A stretch of 26,772 nucleotides of DNA from Chara braunii. Its lineage: Eukaryota > Streptophyta > Charophyceae > Charales > Characeae. The translations under genes and the position numbers were made by a program. The stretch is taken from assembly GCA_003427395.1 (NCBI GenBank), contig BFEA01000339.1, forward strand, positions 1,127,998 to 1,154,769, in the 5' to 3' direction. Below are positions 1-9,139 of this stretch, piece by piece; position 1 is the first letter of the stretch; each line of letters begins with the position of its first letter. Under the pieces are notes generated by a model that searched no databases, was not told the DNA's origin, and worked only from the letters and a program-made list of their open reading frames with translations.

Positions 1-430
1 AGGATGGTGTCCACGGTGTGGAAGTGAAGGTACGAGGGAGGTGGTGTTCGATAAGGCACGAGGATGGAGTCATAAGGTACGAGGGAGGTGGTGTTTGATA
101 AGGCACGAGGATGGGGTCATAAGTCGCGAGGGGGGTGGTGTACGATAAGGCACGAGGATGGAGTCTACGGTGTGGAAGTGGTTCAAGGAGGTGGAGTTCA
201 ATTGGTCCTTGTCCAGGGAGGTGGTGGTGGTGTTCGATAAGATACGAGGAAGGTGGTGTTCGATAAGGGACGAGGACGGAGTCCACGTTGTGGAACTGGT
301 TCAGGGAGGTGGTGTTCGATTAGTCCATGTCATAGGGAAGTGGTGTTCGATCAGATACGAGGATGGAGTCCACGCTGATGACTGACAGGTCTAAGGATGT
401 GGCTTTCGATTGGTCCATGTACAGGGAGGA
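1..430. repeat. Degenerate GT-rich minisatellite, 47-bp unit
   Basis: A unit starting AAGGTACGAGGGAGGTGG recurs at 27, 74 and 121, so the period is exactly 47 bp for three copies. From about 168 to 430 the same words (GAGGTGGTGTTCGAT, GGCACGAGGATGGAGTC, CACGGTGTGGAAGTGG) continue in shuffled, diverged form. Short open frames here arise from the repeat and show no domain. The array runs off the left edge of the window, so its full size is unknown. Confidence 0.85.
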
Positions 431-1500
431 GGCGAATGGCTGCAGCTCGTCGGCAAGAACGACCGGGATGTTGTAATTAGCGATGCGTGGTGTTCGTTCT
501 TGTTGTGGTTGTTGGGCGTCCCATTAAGGGGATGATGGTCGGCGGCGTCAGTCTGTAAGGGCCTTGTCGAGACGTGGTGGGTGGCGTCAGTCCGAGAGTC
601 GTTGACGTCATTGTGTGCAGTTTCTCTCCATCGACTTCCGCAGTTTCATTTTTGTGGTAGTCTTAAGTTTTGTCTCACCAACGTCTATGTTCATGGCGTT
701 CGCAAGAGGCAATGCGTGGAGACGAGAGGACTGACGCCATCCAGAGAATCGTTGACGTCATCCCAGTTTCACTTCGGACATGTGTGGTTTCTTCGCAGAC
801 GGACACAACAAGGCCGTTGGCGCAGATAGAAGGTCCGTTTCTCACCTTGGCGTGGCGATGTCGGAGTTGTCGTCGGTTTTGAGCGAGTACGCTGCATCAA
901 AGATCGTGATCGGCGACGAGCTCCCTCTATCGTGATCGCAGAATGACATCGACGAGCGATACAGACCGGGCATGTGCGATCCAGGCACCCCGGACGGAAA
1001 TGGCGAGAATCCTGACCGTCGAATGGGCAGATGGCCAACGCGCACCGCGCGATGAACAAAAACTCCAAACGGGCTGTCGTTTGGAGGACCATTTACCTGC
1101 TCCCGGCTAATGGCGTGCCGTTGCGTCTCGACCGTCGGATGAACCATTTTGGTCGAGCGCCACCCGATTTCGGAGGCCGACACGCGCAGGGCTGAAGGCA
1201 GGCCAGACCCTTCGAAAAGTTGGTGGACCTTTTGGCGTTTCAGAAAATTTCAGGTCGGCGCCAAAAATTTGAAGCGTTCCCGCCTTCTCTTGGCGGCATA
1301 TGACTTCTTGGAACACACTTCAGCGTTTTGTTGACGCGGCGGAGACCAGGGCTACCGTTCGCGACTTTTCAAGGTCGGTGCACAACGCCTTGCTCAGCTT
1401 CTCCTCTCACGCTGCCGCCATCTTCGTGGACCTTCTCCATCCCGGCCGCCATCGTCATTCGTACCGCCTGCCCCCGTGTCGTCTTTGTCCCATCCCGCCC
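431..1500. other. Unassigned sequence, no supportable gene
   Basis: About 1 kb with no recognisable domain, RNA gene or mobile element. Two short stretches resemble each other: the words AGAGTCGTTGACGTCAT (from 594) and AGAATCGTTGACGTCAT (from 744), each followed within about 35 bases by CAGTTTCA, suggesting an old local duplication. Overlapping short frames exist on both strands but none has convincing composition. Around 1200-1300 there are GGCGCCAAAAATTTG-type words. It could be intergenic DNA or a fragment of a decayed element. Confidence 0.5.
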
Positions 1501-1539
1501 GCCATCATCTTCCTCGCGCAATCCTCTTAGTAGCGCTCT

Positions 1540-2310
1540 CGCCCCATCATCTTACTCGCGCCATCAGCTTTTTTGCGTCTTCAGCTTCCTCCTGCCTTCG
1601 TCTTCCTCGCGCCTTCGTCTTCCTCGCGCCACCGTCTTCCTCGCGCCTTCGTCTTCCTCGCGCCTTCGTCTTCCCGCCTTCGTCTTCCTCGCGCCATCGT
1701 CTTCCTCCCACCTTCGTCTTCCCGCCTTCGTCTTCCTTGTTGTGCATCGTCTTCCTCCCGCCTTCATCTTCCTTCCGCCTTCGTCTTCCCGCCTTCGTCT
1801 TCCTCCCGCCTTCGTCTTCCTTGGCCAACTTCAGCTTCCTCCCGCCTTCCTCTTCCTCGCGCCATCATCTTCCTCGCGCCATCTCTGTCCCGATCGCCAT
1901 CATCTTTCATTTTCCTCGCGCCATCATCTTCCTCGCACGGCATCATCTTCCTCGCGCTATCATCTTACTCGCGCCATCATCTTCCTCGCGCCATCATCTT
2001 CCTCGCGCCATCATCTTTCTTGCGCCATCATCTTCCTCGCGCCATCATCTTCCTCGCGCCATCATCTTCCTCGCGCCATCGTCCTCTCGCGCCATCATCT
2101 TTCACGCGCCATCATCTTCCACGCGCCATCTCTGTCCCGATCGCCATCGTCGTTCTCCCGCCCTCTCTGTCCCGTCGCCATCTTGTTCTCCCGCCATCTC
2201 TATCCCGATCGCCATTTTGGTTCTTCATCCATCTCTGTCCCGATCCCCATCTACGTTCCCCCGCCATCCCTGTCCCGATCGCCATCTCTTTTTTCACGCT
2301 CCTTCATGTC
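1540..2310. repeat. 17-bp pyrimidine-rich minisatellite (CATCATCTTCCTCGCGC)
   Basis: Dozens of copies of a 17-bp unit, CATCATCTTCCTCGCGC, with the variant CTTCGTCTTCCTCGCGC in the first half and a CTCTGTCCCGATCGCCAT variant in the last 200 bp. Because 17 is not a multiple of three and the unit has no stop in any frame, all three forward frames stay open for hundreds of codons and encode the same 17-residue Ser/Arg/His/Pro-rich period. The reverse strand gives Glu/Asp/Lys-rich frames. These are repeat artefacts, not genes. The sequence is strongly strand-asymmetric (C and T on the + strand). Confidence 0.93.
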
Positions 2311-2654
2311 GTTGTTAGCCATCTTCATCGACTGTAATCCTTCTTTTTGCTCTTCCATCTCCATGCTGCCCCATCCTCCGCCATCTTCCTGAACGACGAT
2401 CGCGATCCTGTTCGAGGTCTCCAACCATCGCCACGTGGGTTTTTGGGCGTGCGCGTGCGTACCCGTCATCATTAAGGCCTGTCGAGCACAGCGGATCACG
2501 GGTTGTTGAGAACCGTCGCTAAACGAGGGAGGCAGCCATTCGATCAGCAGCAAGGTACGCTGACGTCATCATCACACGTTCTGTTGTGCCTTCCAACATA
2601 TCCGATATTGACACGCATGGAACTTTTGGACCCCATCTTGTAGAAGATCGAAAC
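2311..2654. other. Unassigned spacer between minisatellites
   Basis: About 340 bases between the 17-bp array and the next array. I see no domain-bearing frame, RNA gene or transposon end. Confidence 0.45.
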
Positions 2655-2890
2655 CCTCTTGTTGTGTATTGAACGTCTCCTATTGTACGTCGAACCCCTC
2701 TTGTTGCGCATCGAACACTCTTGTTGTGCATCGAACCCATGATGTTGTGTATCGAAACCCCTTACCAAAACCTCTCTGCTTGTGCATACAAACCGCATTT
2801 TGTCGTGCATCAAACCCCTCTAGTTGTGCATTCAACCCCCTTCTTGTTGTGCATCGAACTGGTTTCAGTAGCACATCAAACTTGTGCTTT
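2655..2890. repeat. Minisatellite of about 21-24 bp (CTTGTTGTGCATCGAACCCC)
   Basis: About ten imperfect units follow the pattern CTTGTTGTGCATCGAACCCC, with variants such as TTGTGTATTGAACG, TTGTACGTCGAACC, TTGCGCATCGAACA and TTGTCGTGCATCAAACCCC. Unit length drifts between about 19 and 26 bp. The start lies near 2655 and the array fades by about 2890. Frames open across it on both strands are repeat-derived. Confidence 0.85.
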
Positions 2891-3133
2891 TGTTAGTCAC
2901 ACGAATTATTAGGAACAAGATTTAGCTCAACTTTTGCCCGGGACACTTCTCCTTACCGTACAGAAGATAAATCCGCCACACAGACGCCGGATGGCAGCGG
3001 GAAAACCATCCTCTGTGTCGTTTACAAACAACACATAATTTCGTGATTGTACACGACATGAATCGTGCATGGGTTCGGTTTCTCTGCTTTGCACGAGGAT
3101 TCATACCGCACGAGGGGTTTTCGTCCGCTTTAT

Positions 3134-3243
3134 GTATGGCGGATATATCCGCCACACATACGTGAACGTTTTTCTCCATTAGGTTTTTGCTGAGACACCG
3201 TGCGGTGGATATATCCGCCACACAGACGTGGACATCAAGCGTG
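3134..3243 (+). repeat. R1 unit, forward copy 1 (two palindromic cores)
   Basis: An approximately 110-bp unit begins with the exact core GCGGATATATCCGC (3139-3152), then CACACATACGTG, then a GTTTTTCTCCATTAGGTTTT block, then a second core GTGGATATATCCGC (3205-3218), and ends CACAGACGTGGACATCAAGC. The same order occurs at 3531-3646 on this strand and at about 4035-4149 and 4215-4330 on the opposite strand. The paired cores are 66 bp apart here and 75 bp apart in the other copies. It is non-coding as far as I can see. Confidence 0.85.
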
Positions 3244-3530
3244 GAGCGTTATTTGCCAATGGGAGAGGACAATCTGTTGTTTGAGCGGTTTTCCTTTCCA
3301 GCAACTGTTTTTCGTACAACTTTGCTTTGCTTTTCCAAACGGGTTTCGTAAGACAAAGTTACCTTCAATTGAAGACCAACTTCCATGAAAAGGGAAAATA
3401 CCCTTTGTGTCGTTTACAACACCACACATTTTTGTGACGTTACAGGGTATGAATGGTGGGTGCATGGGTGGTTTCTCTGTTATTCACGGGCATATATATC
3501 AAATCTTTGAAGTTTTCGGTTGCTTGCTGG

Positions 3531-3646
3531 GTAGCGGATGTATCCGCCACACAGACATGGACGTCGGATATTGTTTCTCCCATGAGGTTTTTGCTCAACT
3601 ACTGTATGGCAGATATATCCGCCACACAGAAGTGGACATCAAACGC
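3531..3646 (+). repeat. R1 unit, forward copy 2
   Basis: Cores are at 3534-3547 (GCGGATGTATCCGC) and 3609-3622 (GCAGATATATCCGC), 75 bp apart. They flank a TTTCTCCCATGAGGTTTTTG block and are followed by CACAGAAGTGGACATCAAAC. The order matches the copy at 3134-3243. It is followed at 3665-3695 by a partial word, CGCACAGACATGGACATTAAG, without a good core. Confidence 0.82.
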
Positions 3647-3704
3647 GGTGTTGTTTCTCTGTTATGTACGCCGCACAGACATGGACATTAAGCACAGGTG
3701 ATGC

Positions 3705-3990
3705 ATGCTCTAGGAGGTCTCCGCCCGCTCGGTGTGCAGAGGATATATCTGGCACACAAACACGGACGTCGAAGGTGGTTAATGAGGTTTCGCGGCCGGT
3801 GTGTTTTCGCTCAGTTGCTGTGGTGGATATGTACTTCACACATACGTGGACACCGAAGGCGCAGAGCGCTGGTTAACAGGGGGAAAACATCCTCTGTGTC
3901 GATTACAACTGCCACACGATCTCATGATGCGTAAATTGTGCACGGGTGTGGTTGCTCTGTTCTGTATGGCGTTATACCCTTTGAGATGTT
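3705..3990 (+). repeat. R2 unit copy 1
   Basis: A larger repeat of about 285 bp. It starts AGGAGGTCTCCGCCCGCTCG, runs through GAGGATATATCTGG, GTGGTTAATGAGGTTTCG, GGCCGGTGTGTTTTCGCTCA, ACATACGTGGACACCGAAGG, CATCCTCTGTGTCGATTACA and GTGCACGGGTGTGGTTGCTC. The copy at 4375-4720 follows it nearly throughout, and a shorter related piece lies at 5098-5230. The ATCCTCTGTGTCGTTTACA part also recurs near 3009 and 3400. No credible protein is encoded. Confidence 0.82.
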
Positions 3991-4034
3991 CCGCCGATAT
4001 GATCTGTTGTGAGTGCAAAACAAAGAAACAACAC

Positions 4035-4149
4035 CCACGCTTGATGTCCACGTCTGTGTGGCGGATATATCCGCCTCACAGTAGTGCAACAAAAACGTAA
4101 CGGAGAAAATAACATTCGACGTCCATGTCTGTGTGGTGGATATATCCTC
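4035..4149 (-). repeat. R1 unit, inverted copy 1
   Basis: Reverse complement of the R1 pattern: CACGCTTGATGTCCACGTCT, core GCGGATATATCCGC (4061-4074), an AACGGAGAAAATAACATTCG block, GTCCATGTCTGTGTGG, then a degenerate core (4136-4149). Core spacing is 75 bp, the same as in the forward copy at 3531. Copies in opposite orientation within 1.2 kb mean that this DNA could fold into a large hairpin. Confidence 0.82.
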
Positions 4150-4214
4150 TACACAGCAATGGACGACAAGCTTCACAGAGTGCATATATCAGTGCAGAAC
4201 ACAGACACAATACC

Positions 4215-4330
4215 CGCGCTTGATGTCCACGTATGTCTGGCGGATATATCCGCCATAAAGCAATATAGCAAAAACGTAACGGAGAAAATAACATTCGCCG
4301 TCCATGTCTGTGTGGCGTATATATCCGCTA
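4215..4330 (-). repeat. R1 unit, inverted copy 2
   Basis: Same inverted pattern as 4035-4149. It starts CGCGCTTGATGTCCACGTAT, has the exact core GCGGATATATCCGC at 4240-4253 and a one-mismatch core at 4315-4328, again 75 bp apart, with AACGGAGAAAATAACATTCG between them. It lies about 180 bp after inverted copy 1, so the two are tandem. Confidence 0.82.
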
Positions 4331-4374
4331 CACAGCAAGCAACGAAAAACTTCACAGAGTACATGTGCATATCC

Positions 4375-4720
4375 TCTAATAGGTCTCCGCCCACTTGGTG
4401 TGCAGAGGATATATCCGTCAAACAAACACGGGCGTCGGAGGTGGTTAATGAGGTTTCGAGGCCGGTGTGTTTTCGCTCACTTCCTGCGGAAGATATATCC
4501 GCCATACATACGTGGACATCGAAGGCACAGAGCGCTAGTTGCCAGGGGAGGAAACGTCCTCTGTGTTGATTACAACCGCCACACGATCTCGGGATGTGCA
4601 ATTTGTGCACGGGTGTGGTTTCTCTGTTGTGTGCGCTGCTATATCCTCCGAGAGGTTTCCGCCCGCTTACCGTGTAGCGGATATATCCGCCACACATACG
4701 TGAAAATCGATTGTGGTTAA
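4375..4720 (+). repeat. R2 unit copy 2, extended
   Basis: Diverged copy of 3705-3990, longer at its 3' end. It adds GCTGCTATATCCTCCGAGAG, TTCCGCCCGCTTACCGTGTA and an exact core GCGGATATATCCGC at 4677-4690 with CACACATACGTGAAAATCG. Degenerate cores sit at 4405-4418 and 4489-4502. The last 120 bp recur at 5098-5230 with a core at 5171-5184, so the array grew by local duplication of sub-blocks. Confidence 0.8.
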
Positions 4721-4739
4721 CGGGCGCACAGCAGTTCGA

Positions 4740-6570
4740 GGTCATCGTCCATGCGGCGGATACATCCGCTTCACATTTGATATCAATCCACGGCAGATAG
4801 CATTGTCAAATTCGAAATAATTTTCTAGCAGGCCTCATTTTGAGAAGGGTGCAAGTCGTGCCGCATTCTCCTCTGGCGGATACATCCGCCGCTGAGGATC
4901 AGGACCCTACCCTGAGCCAGAGGAGTAAACGACATGACTTCGAGGTCGCTCAGTGGATACATCGTCAACGGCGGATGTATCCGTTATTGAAGTCGTGCTG
5001 CTTCATTCGACAGTGGATACATCTGCCACTGACCTTGCCCTCCACAAGCGCACAACAAAGGTTGCTTGTGGTCCATGCGGCGGATACATCCGCCCCACAC
5101 GCACGGGTGTGGTTTCTCTCTTTTGTGCGCTGCTATATCCTCTGAGAGGATTCCGCCCGCTTACCGCGTCGCGGATATATCCGCCACACATACGTGAAAG
5201 TTGATTATGGTAAATGAGGTTTCAGGCCAATGTCCTTTCTCCACTGGGTATGCACCGGCCTCGAGATGGGAATGGCGCAGAGGATGAAGATCGTGTCTTT
5301 AATGAGCGCTCAGCAGTTCGAGGTCATCGTCTATGCGGCGGATACATCCGCTCCACATTTGATATCAATCCCGCGGCAGATAGCATACATCCGCCGCTGA
5401 GGATCAGGACCATGCCCTGACCGATCGCACAGTACTTCGAGGTCGTGTAGTGGACACATCGTCAGCGGCGGATGTATCCGTTATTGACGTCGTGCTGCTC
5501 TTTTGATAGTGGATACATCCGCCGCTGAGGATGATGACCTTGCCCTTAACAAGCGCACGGTGACTGTTGCTCGCGGTCCATGCGGCGGATACATCTGCCC
5601 CAGACATGAGGACGATGACCCCGAACCGCCATGTCCTCAGTACGAGAATTGTCAATGTCGAATTGCGTCATTCGATAACGGATACATCCGCCGCTGAGGA
5701 TGATGCGCGGCACCGGTTGCTCGCGGTCCATGCGGCGGATACATCCGCCCCAAACATGAGGAAGATGACCCCGAACAGCAATGTTCTTAGTATGAGCATT
5801 GTCAATAACGGATACATCCGCTGCTGAGGAACAGGACCCTACCCTGACCGATCGCACAGTACTTCGAGGATGGGCAGTGGATACATCCTTATTGGAATCG
5901 TGCTGCTTCATTCGATAGCGGATACATCCGCTGAAGGTGCAAAACTAATTGGAGCGGCTGAGGATGATGACCTTGCCCTTCACAAGCGCACGGCGACGGT
6001 TGCTCGTTGTCCATGCGGCGGATACATCCGCCCCAGACATGAGGACGATGACCCCGAACCGCCATGTGCTCAGTATGAGCATTGTCCGTGCCGAACAGCG
6101 TCGCTTCCTCCTCTGGCGGATACATCCGCCGCCGAGGATCGGACCCTGCTCTGAGCGATCGAACAGTACTTCGAGGTCAGGCAGTGGATACATCCTCAGC
6201 GACGGATGTGTCCATTATTGAAGTAGTGCCACTTCATTCGACAGCGGATACATCCGCAGCTGAGGATGATGGCCTTGCCCTTCACAATCTTGGCATCGGT
6301 TGCTCGCGGTCCATGCAGCGGATACATCCGCCCCAGACATCAGGGTCTATGTCGTGTCGCGATCCATGCGGCGGATACATCCGCAGCTGAGGATCAAGAC
6401 CTTGCGCTGTCCTCGTGTGGTGCTTCGACGTCGTTGTCCATGCAGCGGATACATCGGCACCTCGTTTAATGTCGACCCCGTCACGGATACATCTGCTTCA
6501 AAATGCCATGTGCTCAGGTTTAGCATCGTAAAAGTCAGGTTGTTGCCTTTTATAGCGGATATATCCGCCA
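4740..6570 (+). repeat. Array of GCGGATACATCCGC palindromic cores (R3 units)
   Basis: Exact cores GCGGAT-NN-ATCCGC start at 4756, 4876, 5080, 5171, 5338, 5735, 5918, 6018, 6116, 6244, 6318, 6371 and 6555. One- or two-mismatch forms start at 4971, 5468, 5509, 5585, 5688, 5808 and 6445. Flanks repeat: GCTGAGGATGATGACCTTG after some cores, TTGCTCGCGGTCCATGCG before others, and CCCCAGACATGAGGACGATG after those. Spacing between neighbours clusters near 74 bp (5509-5585, 5735-5808, 6244-6318, 6371-6445) and near 100 bp (5585-5688, 5918-6018, 6018-6116). Read in different frames the core gives ADTSA or GYIR, which keeps short frames open, but no domain is present. Confidence 0.88.
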
Positions 6571-6703
6571 CTGAGGATGAAGACTCTGCCCTTGTCGAGC
6601 GCCTCGGACTGCCATGTGCTCAGTATGGGCATCGTCGACGTCGTTCTGTTTACTATCATGCTGAGTAGCGTGTTCTTTTTCTTGCTTGACAAATGCAGAT
6701 AAA

Positions 6704-8935
6704 ATGGCGTCCACTGGTGCTGGCGAACGACATGACTCTGCAGGAATGGCTACCGAGCGAGCAGGGCGGGAGTCTGGTGGAAATCGTGGTGGGCTGGCCT
6801 CGACTTCTGGCGGTGCTCCAGTAGCGGAACGCGGTCAGCAAGCTTCTTCGGGTGGCAGGCACAGCGGCAGGACGAAGAGAAATCCTTCGTACTACAAGTA
6901 TGACAACCGGCAGTGGTTTCTTGATTGGGTTTCTGCTGACGAGTCCGCGCTGACGAGTCCACCTTGCGGTGGAGTCGTCTTCGTGAGAGATCATAAGAAT
7001 TTTCGGCTCGTCGGGGCCGTGAGCGGGTGGGAAGATTGTTCGGAAGGAGTTCGTACTTTCACCCTTCAGACGACATACGGGAAGGACGGTGGTCCTGACG
7101 ATGACGCCCATGGTGTCAGATTGTCTTGGAAAAAGTTCCGAGGTTTCGGCAAACAAGCCACCATGCTTTCATTTTACACGACCATAACATCAGATTTAGA
7201 ACCAACTGTTCTATTGCGGGTCTTCTTTGATGAGTGGGAGAGAGTGGTGCCGCCAACCAGGTGTTTAGATGTGCCGCAAGAGCATCGTATTTCAATGTTG
7301 ATCTCGTACGTTGGCGATGACGAGGACCGCACGCGAACTTCAGAAATGTCGACTGTTGTTGCTAAAGAGGGTGCGACTGGAGTGCTTGACCCTAGCTACG
7401 TTCCTGAGCAGCCAGAGCCCTCAGGTGCTTATGAAGAATCCGAGCCGGAAGGTGAAGCTGTCGAACGCAGACATGCGGAGGGGGCGGTCGCCGATGTGGC
7501 TCAGGGTCCAGTGAGTGCTACGAATGAGCCGTCGACTGGGGCGAAGACGACTGGAGTTAGCACATCGGGAGGAGATCATGAGGTTGCAGAGCAGCCAAGG
7601 GACATGGGTAAAAGACCTGTTGCGGTGGGAGAAAAGAGAAGCGGAGAAGAATCTGGCAGCGAGGGGGATGGAGACGAACACAGACAGGCCTTACAATCGG
7701 ACAAGAAGAAAAGGAAAACAAGCTCCCCTCGCCAGACATCTGACAAGAAAAGGAAGTCGGGAGGGAGGACCCCGGAAACACCGAAGGCGAGACGGGGAAG
7801 TGGAACGGGGGAGGGGTCATCGAAAGGCAAGCGGGCACGAGCAGATGAAAACGACAGTGAGGACGACAAGGAGAAGGTTGTCGAACTGGACGCCGGGTAC
7901 TTTCTGGAATGGAAAGAGGGTGTAAAGAAAGATGTCACTCTTTCTATCAACCCGGAGAGGGTCTTGGAGTTGCCGGCGTGGGAAAGGTCGTACAATCATC
8001 GTTCGATCGACCCAACCCACACGACATATATATTGCGGTGTATGATGGATGCCTTCAAGAAGAAAGGAAAGACGTACGAGAAACCAATTTTGAAATTGGC
8101 ACCAATCGTAGGGCTTCCTAGCCTCGGACGGAAGGCTGTTCGGGTGACCCCGAACAAATTCAATGTGGGGAACCCGAACGAGCACTGGTACTATGCTGTG
8201 AGCGGGCAGCACAATGTCAAGGCTGCGCTGGAGTTGAGAAACCACGAGATTTGGGAGAAGCATACCTTCTCCGACTGGCCCTTCAAGCCGTTGTACTTCA
8301 CCGAGGAGGACTTCGACGGTTATACGCAGATAAGCGTGAACGAGAATAGGAAGGACAAGTTAGCCCCTCCTCGGGCTCAACGATTGTCAATGGCAGACAT
8401 TCGTCAGGAGTGGAATAACTTGAAGTGTCCTCGTGCAGTCACCAGCAATATAAAGTTCAAGAAGGATTTGGTCGCCAAATACGAAGAATTTCAGAAAGTT
8501 GCCTTGAGGAAAACGCCTTACTTCAACCTTTGGAGGTTGGCTGATGAGAAATCGAAGAAAAAGGAATGGACGGAGAAACTGAGGTACTACTTGCCTTTGG
8601 TCATGACGGACGACGAAACGTGGAAGCTTGGCATGAAGTTCTACGACGAGTGGGAGAAGGGCCATCTGCTCGCCCCTGATGGCGCTGTGTGGACGAAGAA
8701 GCCTCCAACAGCGGACCCGAGAGTCACCCGTGAGGGTCAATCATTTGCGGAGGACACCAGTGGCCATAAGAGAGTTGTGTATAATGTGCATGTGACTGAT
8801 CCAGAGATGCGGAAAGGAAAGAAGAAAAGGAAACAGGAGGAGCGCGACTTTTTCATGCAAGTGAATGAACCCGATGTGCATGCTTGGAAAGACTTGGGGG
8901 ATTTCACAGATGCGGAGAAACGTCGGATCCTGTGA
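6704..8935 (+). pseudogene. Large ORF with ParB-like region (5' part of a broken gene)
   Basis: The frame encodes 743 residues from the first ATG (6704, context AAAATGGCG, a good eukaryotic start). Residues 1-60 are Gly/Ser/Ala-rich. About 60-210 form a globular unknown region. About 215-400 are acidic then Lys/Arg-rich low complexity with likely nuclear localisation patches (KKKRK, KKRK). From about 411 the layout is a basic Asn/Arg segment after a VLELP strand, an alpha segment ending KKKGKTYEKPI, and then YYAVSGQHNVKAALEL at about 496-511. The order 'P..R..helix..G...PI...GQH...AA' is that of ParB/sulfiredoxin-type nuclease-fold proteins, which is inference from motif layout. The usual Arg after GQH/GER is Asn here. 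The C-terminal third is charged and unassigned. A TGA ends the frame at 8933-8935, but the same frame continues with similar composition, so I read this as the 5' half of an inactivated gene and not a complete protein. Kinship to a known family is unproven. Confidence 0.62.
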
Positions 8936-9139
8936 GGGTTACTAGACCTGGACATTGTCTGGGTGCAGACAGGAAGCAAAAAGTTGATTGAGCAGGGGAA
9001 GGTTGGGATGAAGGATGCTTGTGAAATGGTCAAGCAAGATCGGATGTTGCTCCGGTTGTGGCATATTGTGCAATTCTAGCACGAGGGCCGCGACAACGAT
9101 GATTGGAATGACTCCTTTTTCCGGACGAAGGAGCAATTG
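8936..9139 (+). pseudogene. In-frame bridge between the two large ORFs, with two stops
   Basis: Reading on in the frame of the upstream ORF past TGA (8933-8935) gives a coherent 47-codon stretch of ordinary protein composition. A second stop, TAG (9077-9079), follows, then about 20 more plausible codons leading straight into the next ORF, whose first ATG is at 9140. No frameshift is needed. Both stops could come from single C-to-T changes (CGA to TGA; CAG to TAG), as expected of old methylated repeats. Alternatives are an unrecognised intron or sequencing error. Confidence 0.6.

Noticed and set aside
842-1183. Minus-strand ORF of 113 codons
   Set aside because: Ordinary composition but no recognisable domain, no repeat copy to test conservation, and overlapping frames of similar length; chance ORF cannot be excluded.
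1328-2392. Three overlapping ORFs of 254-354 codons, Ser/Arg/Pro-rich
   Set aside because: All derive from the stop-free 17-bp minisatellite; the same peptide period appears in every frame.
4084-4745. ORFs of 138-190 codons on both strands in the core-rich repeats
   Set aside because: Frames stay open because the repeated core is stop-free in all frames; no domain, and copies of the repeat do not keep a common frame.
3134-6570. CRISPR-like array (regularly spaced palindromic repeats)
   Set aside because: The core is only 14 bp, spacers are themselves repeated, orientation varies and there are no cas genes; the setting is eukaryotic.
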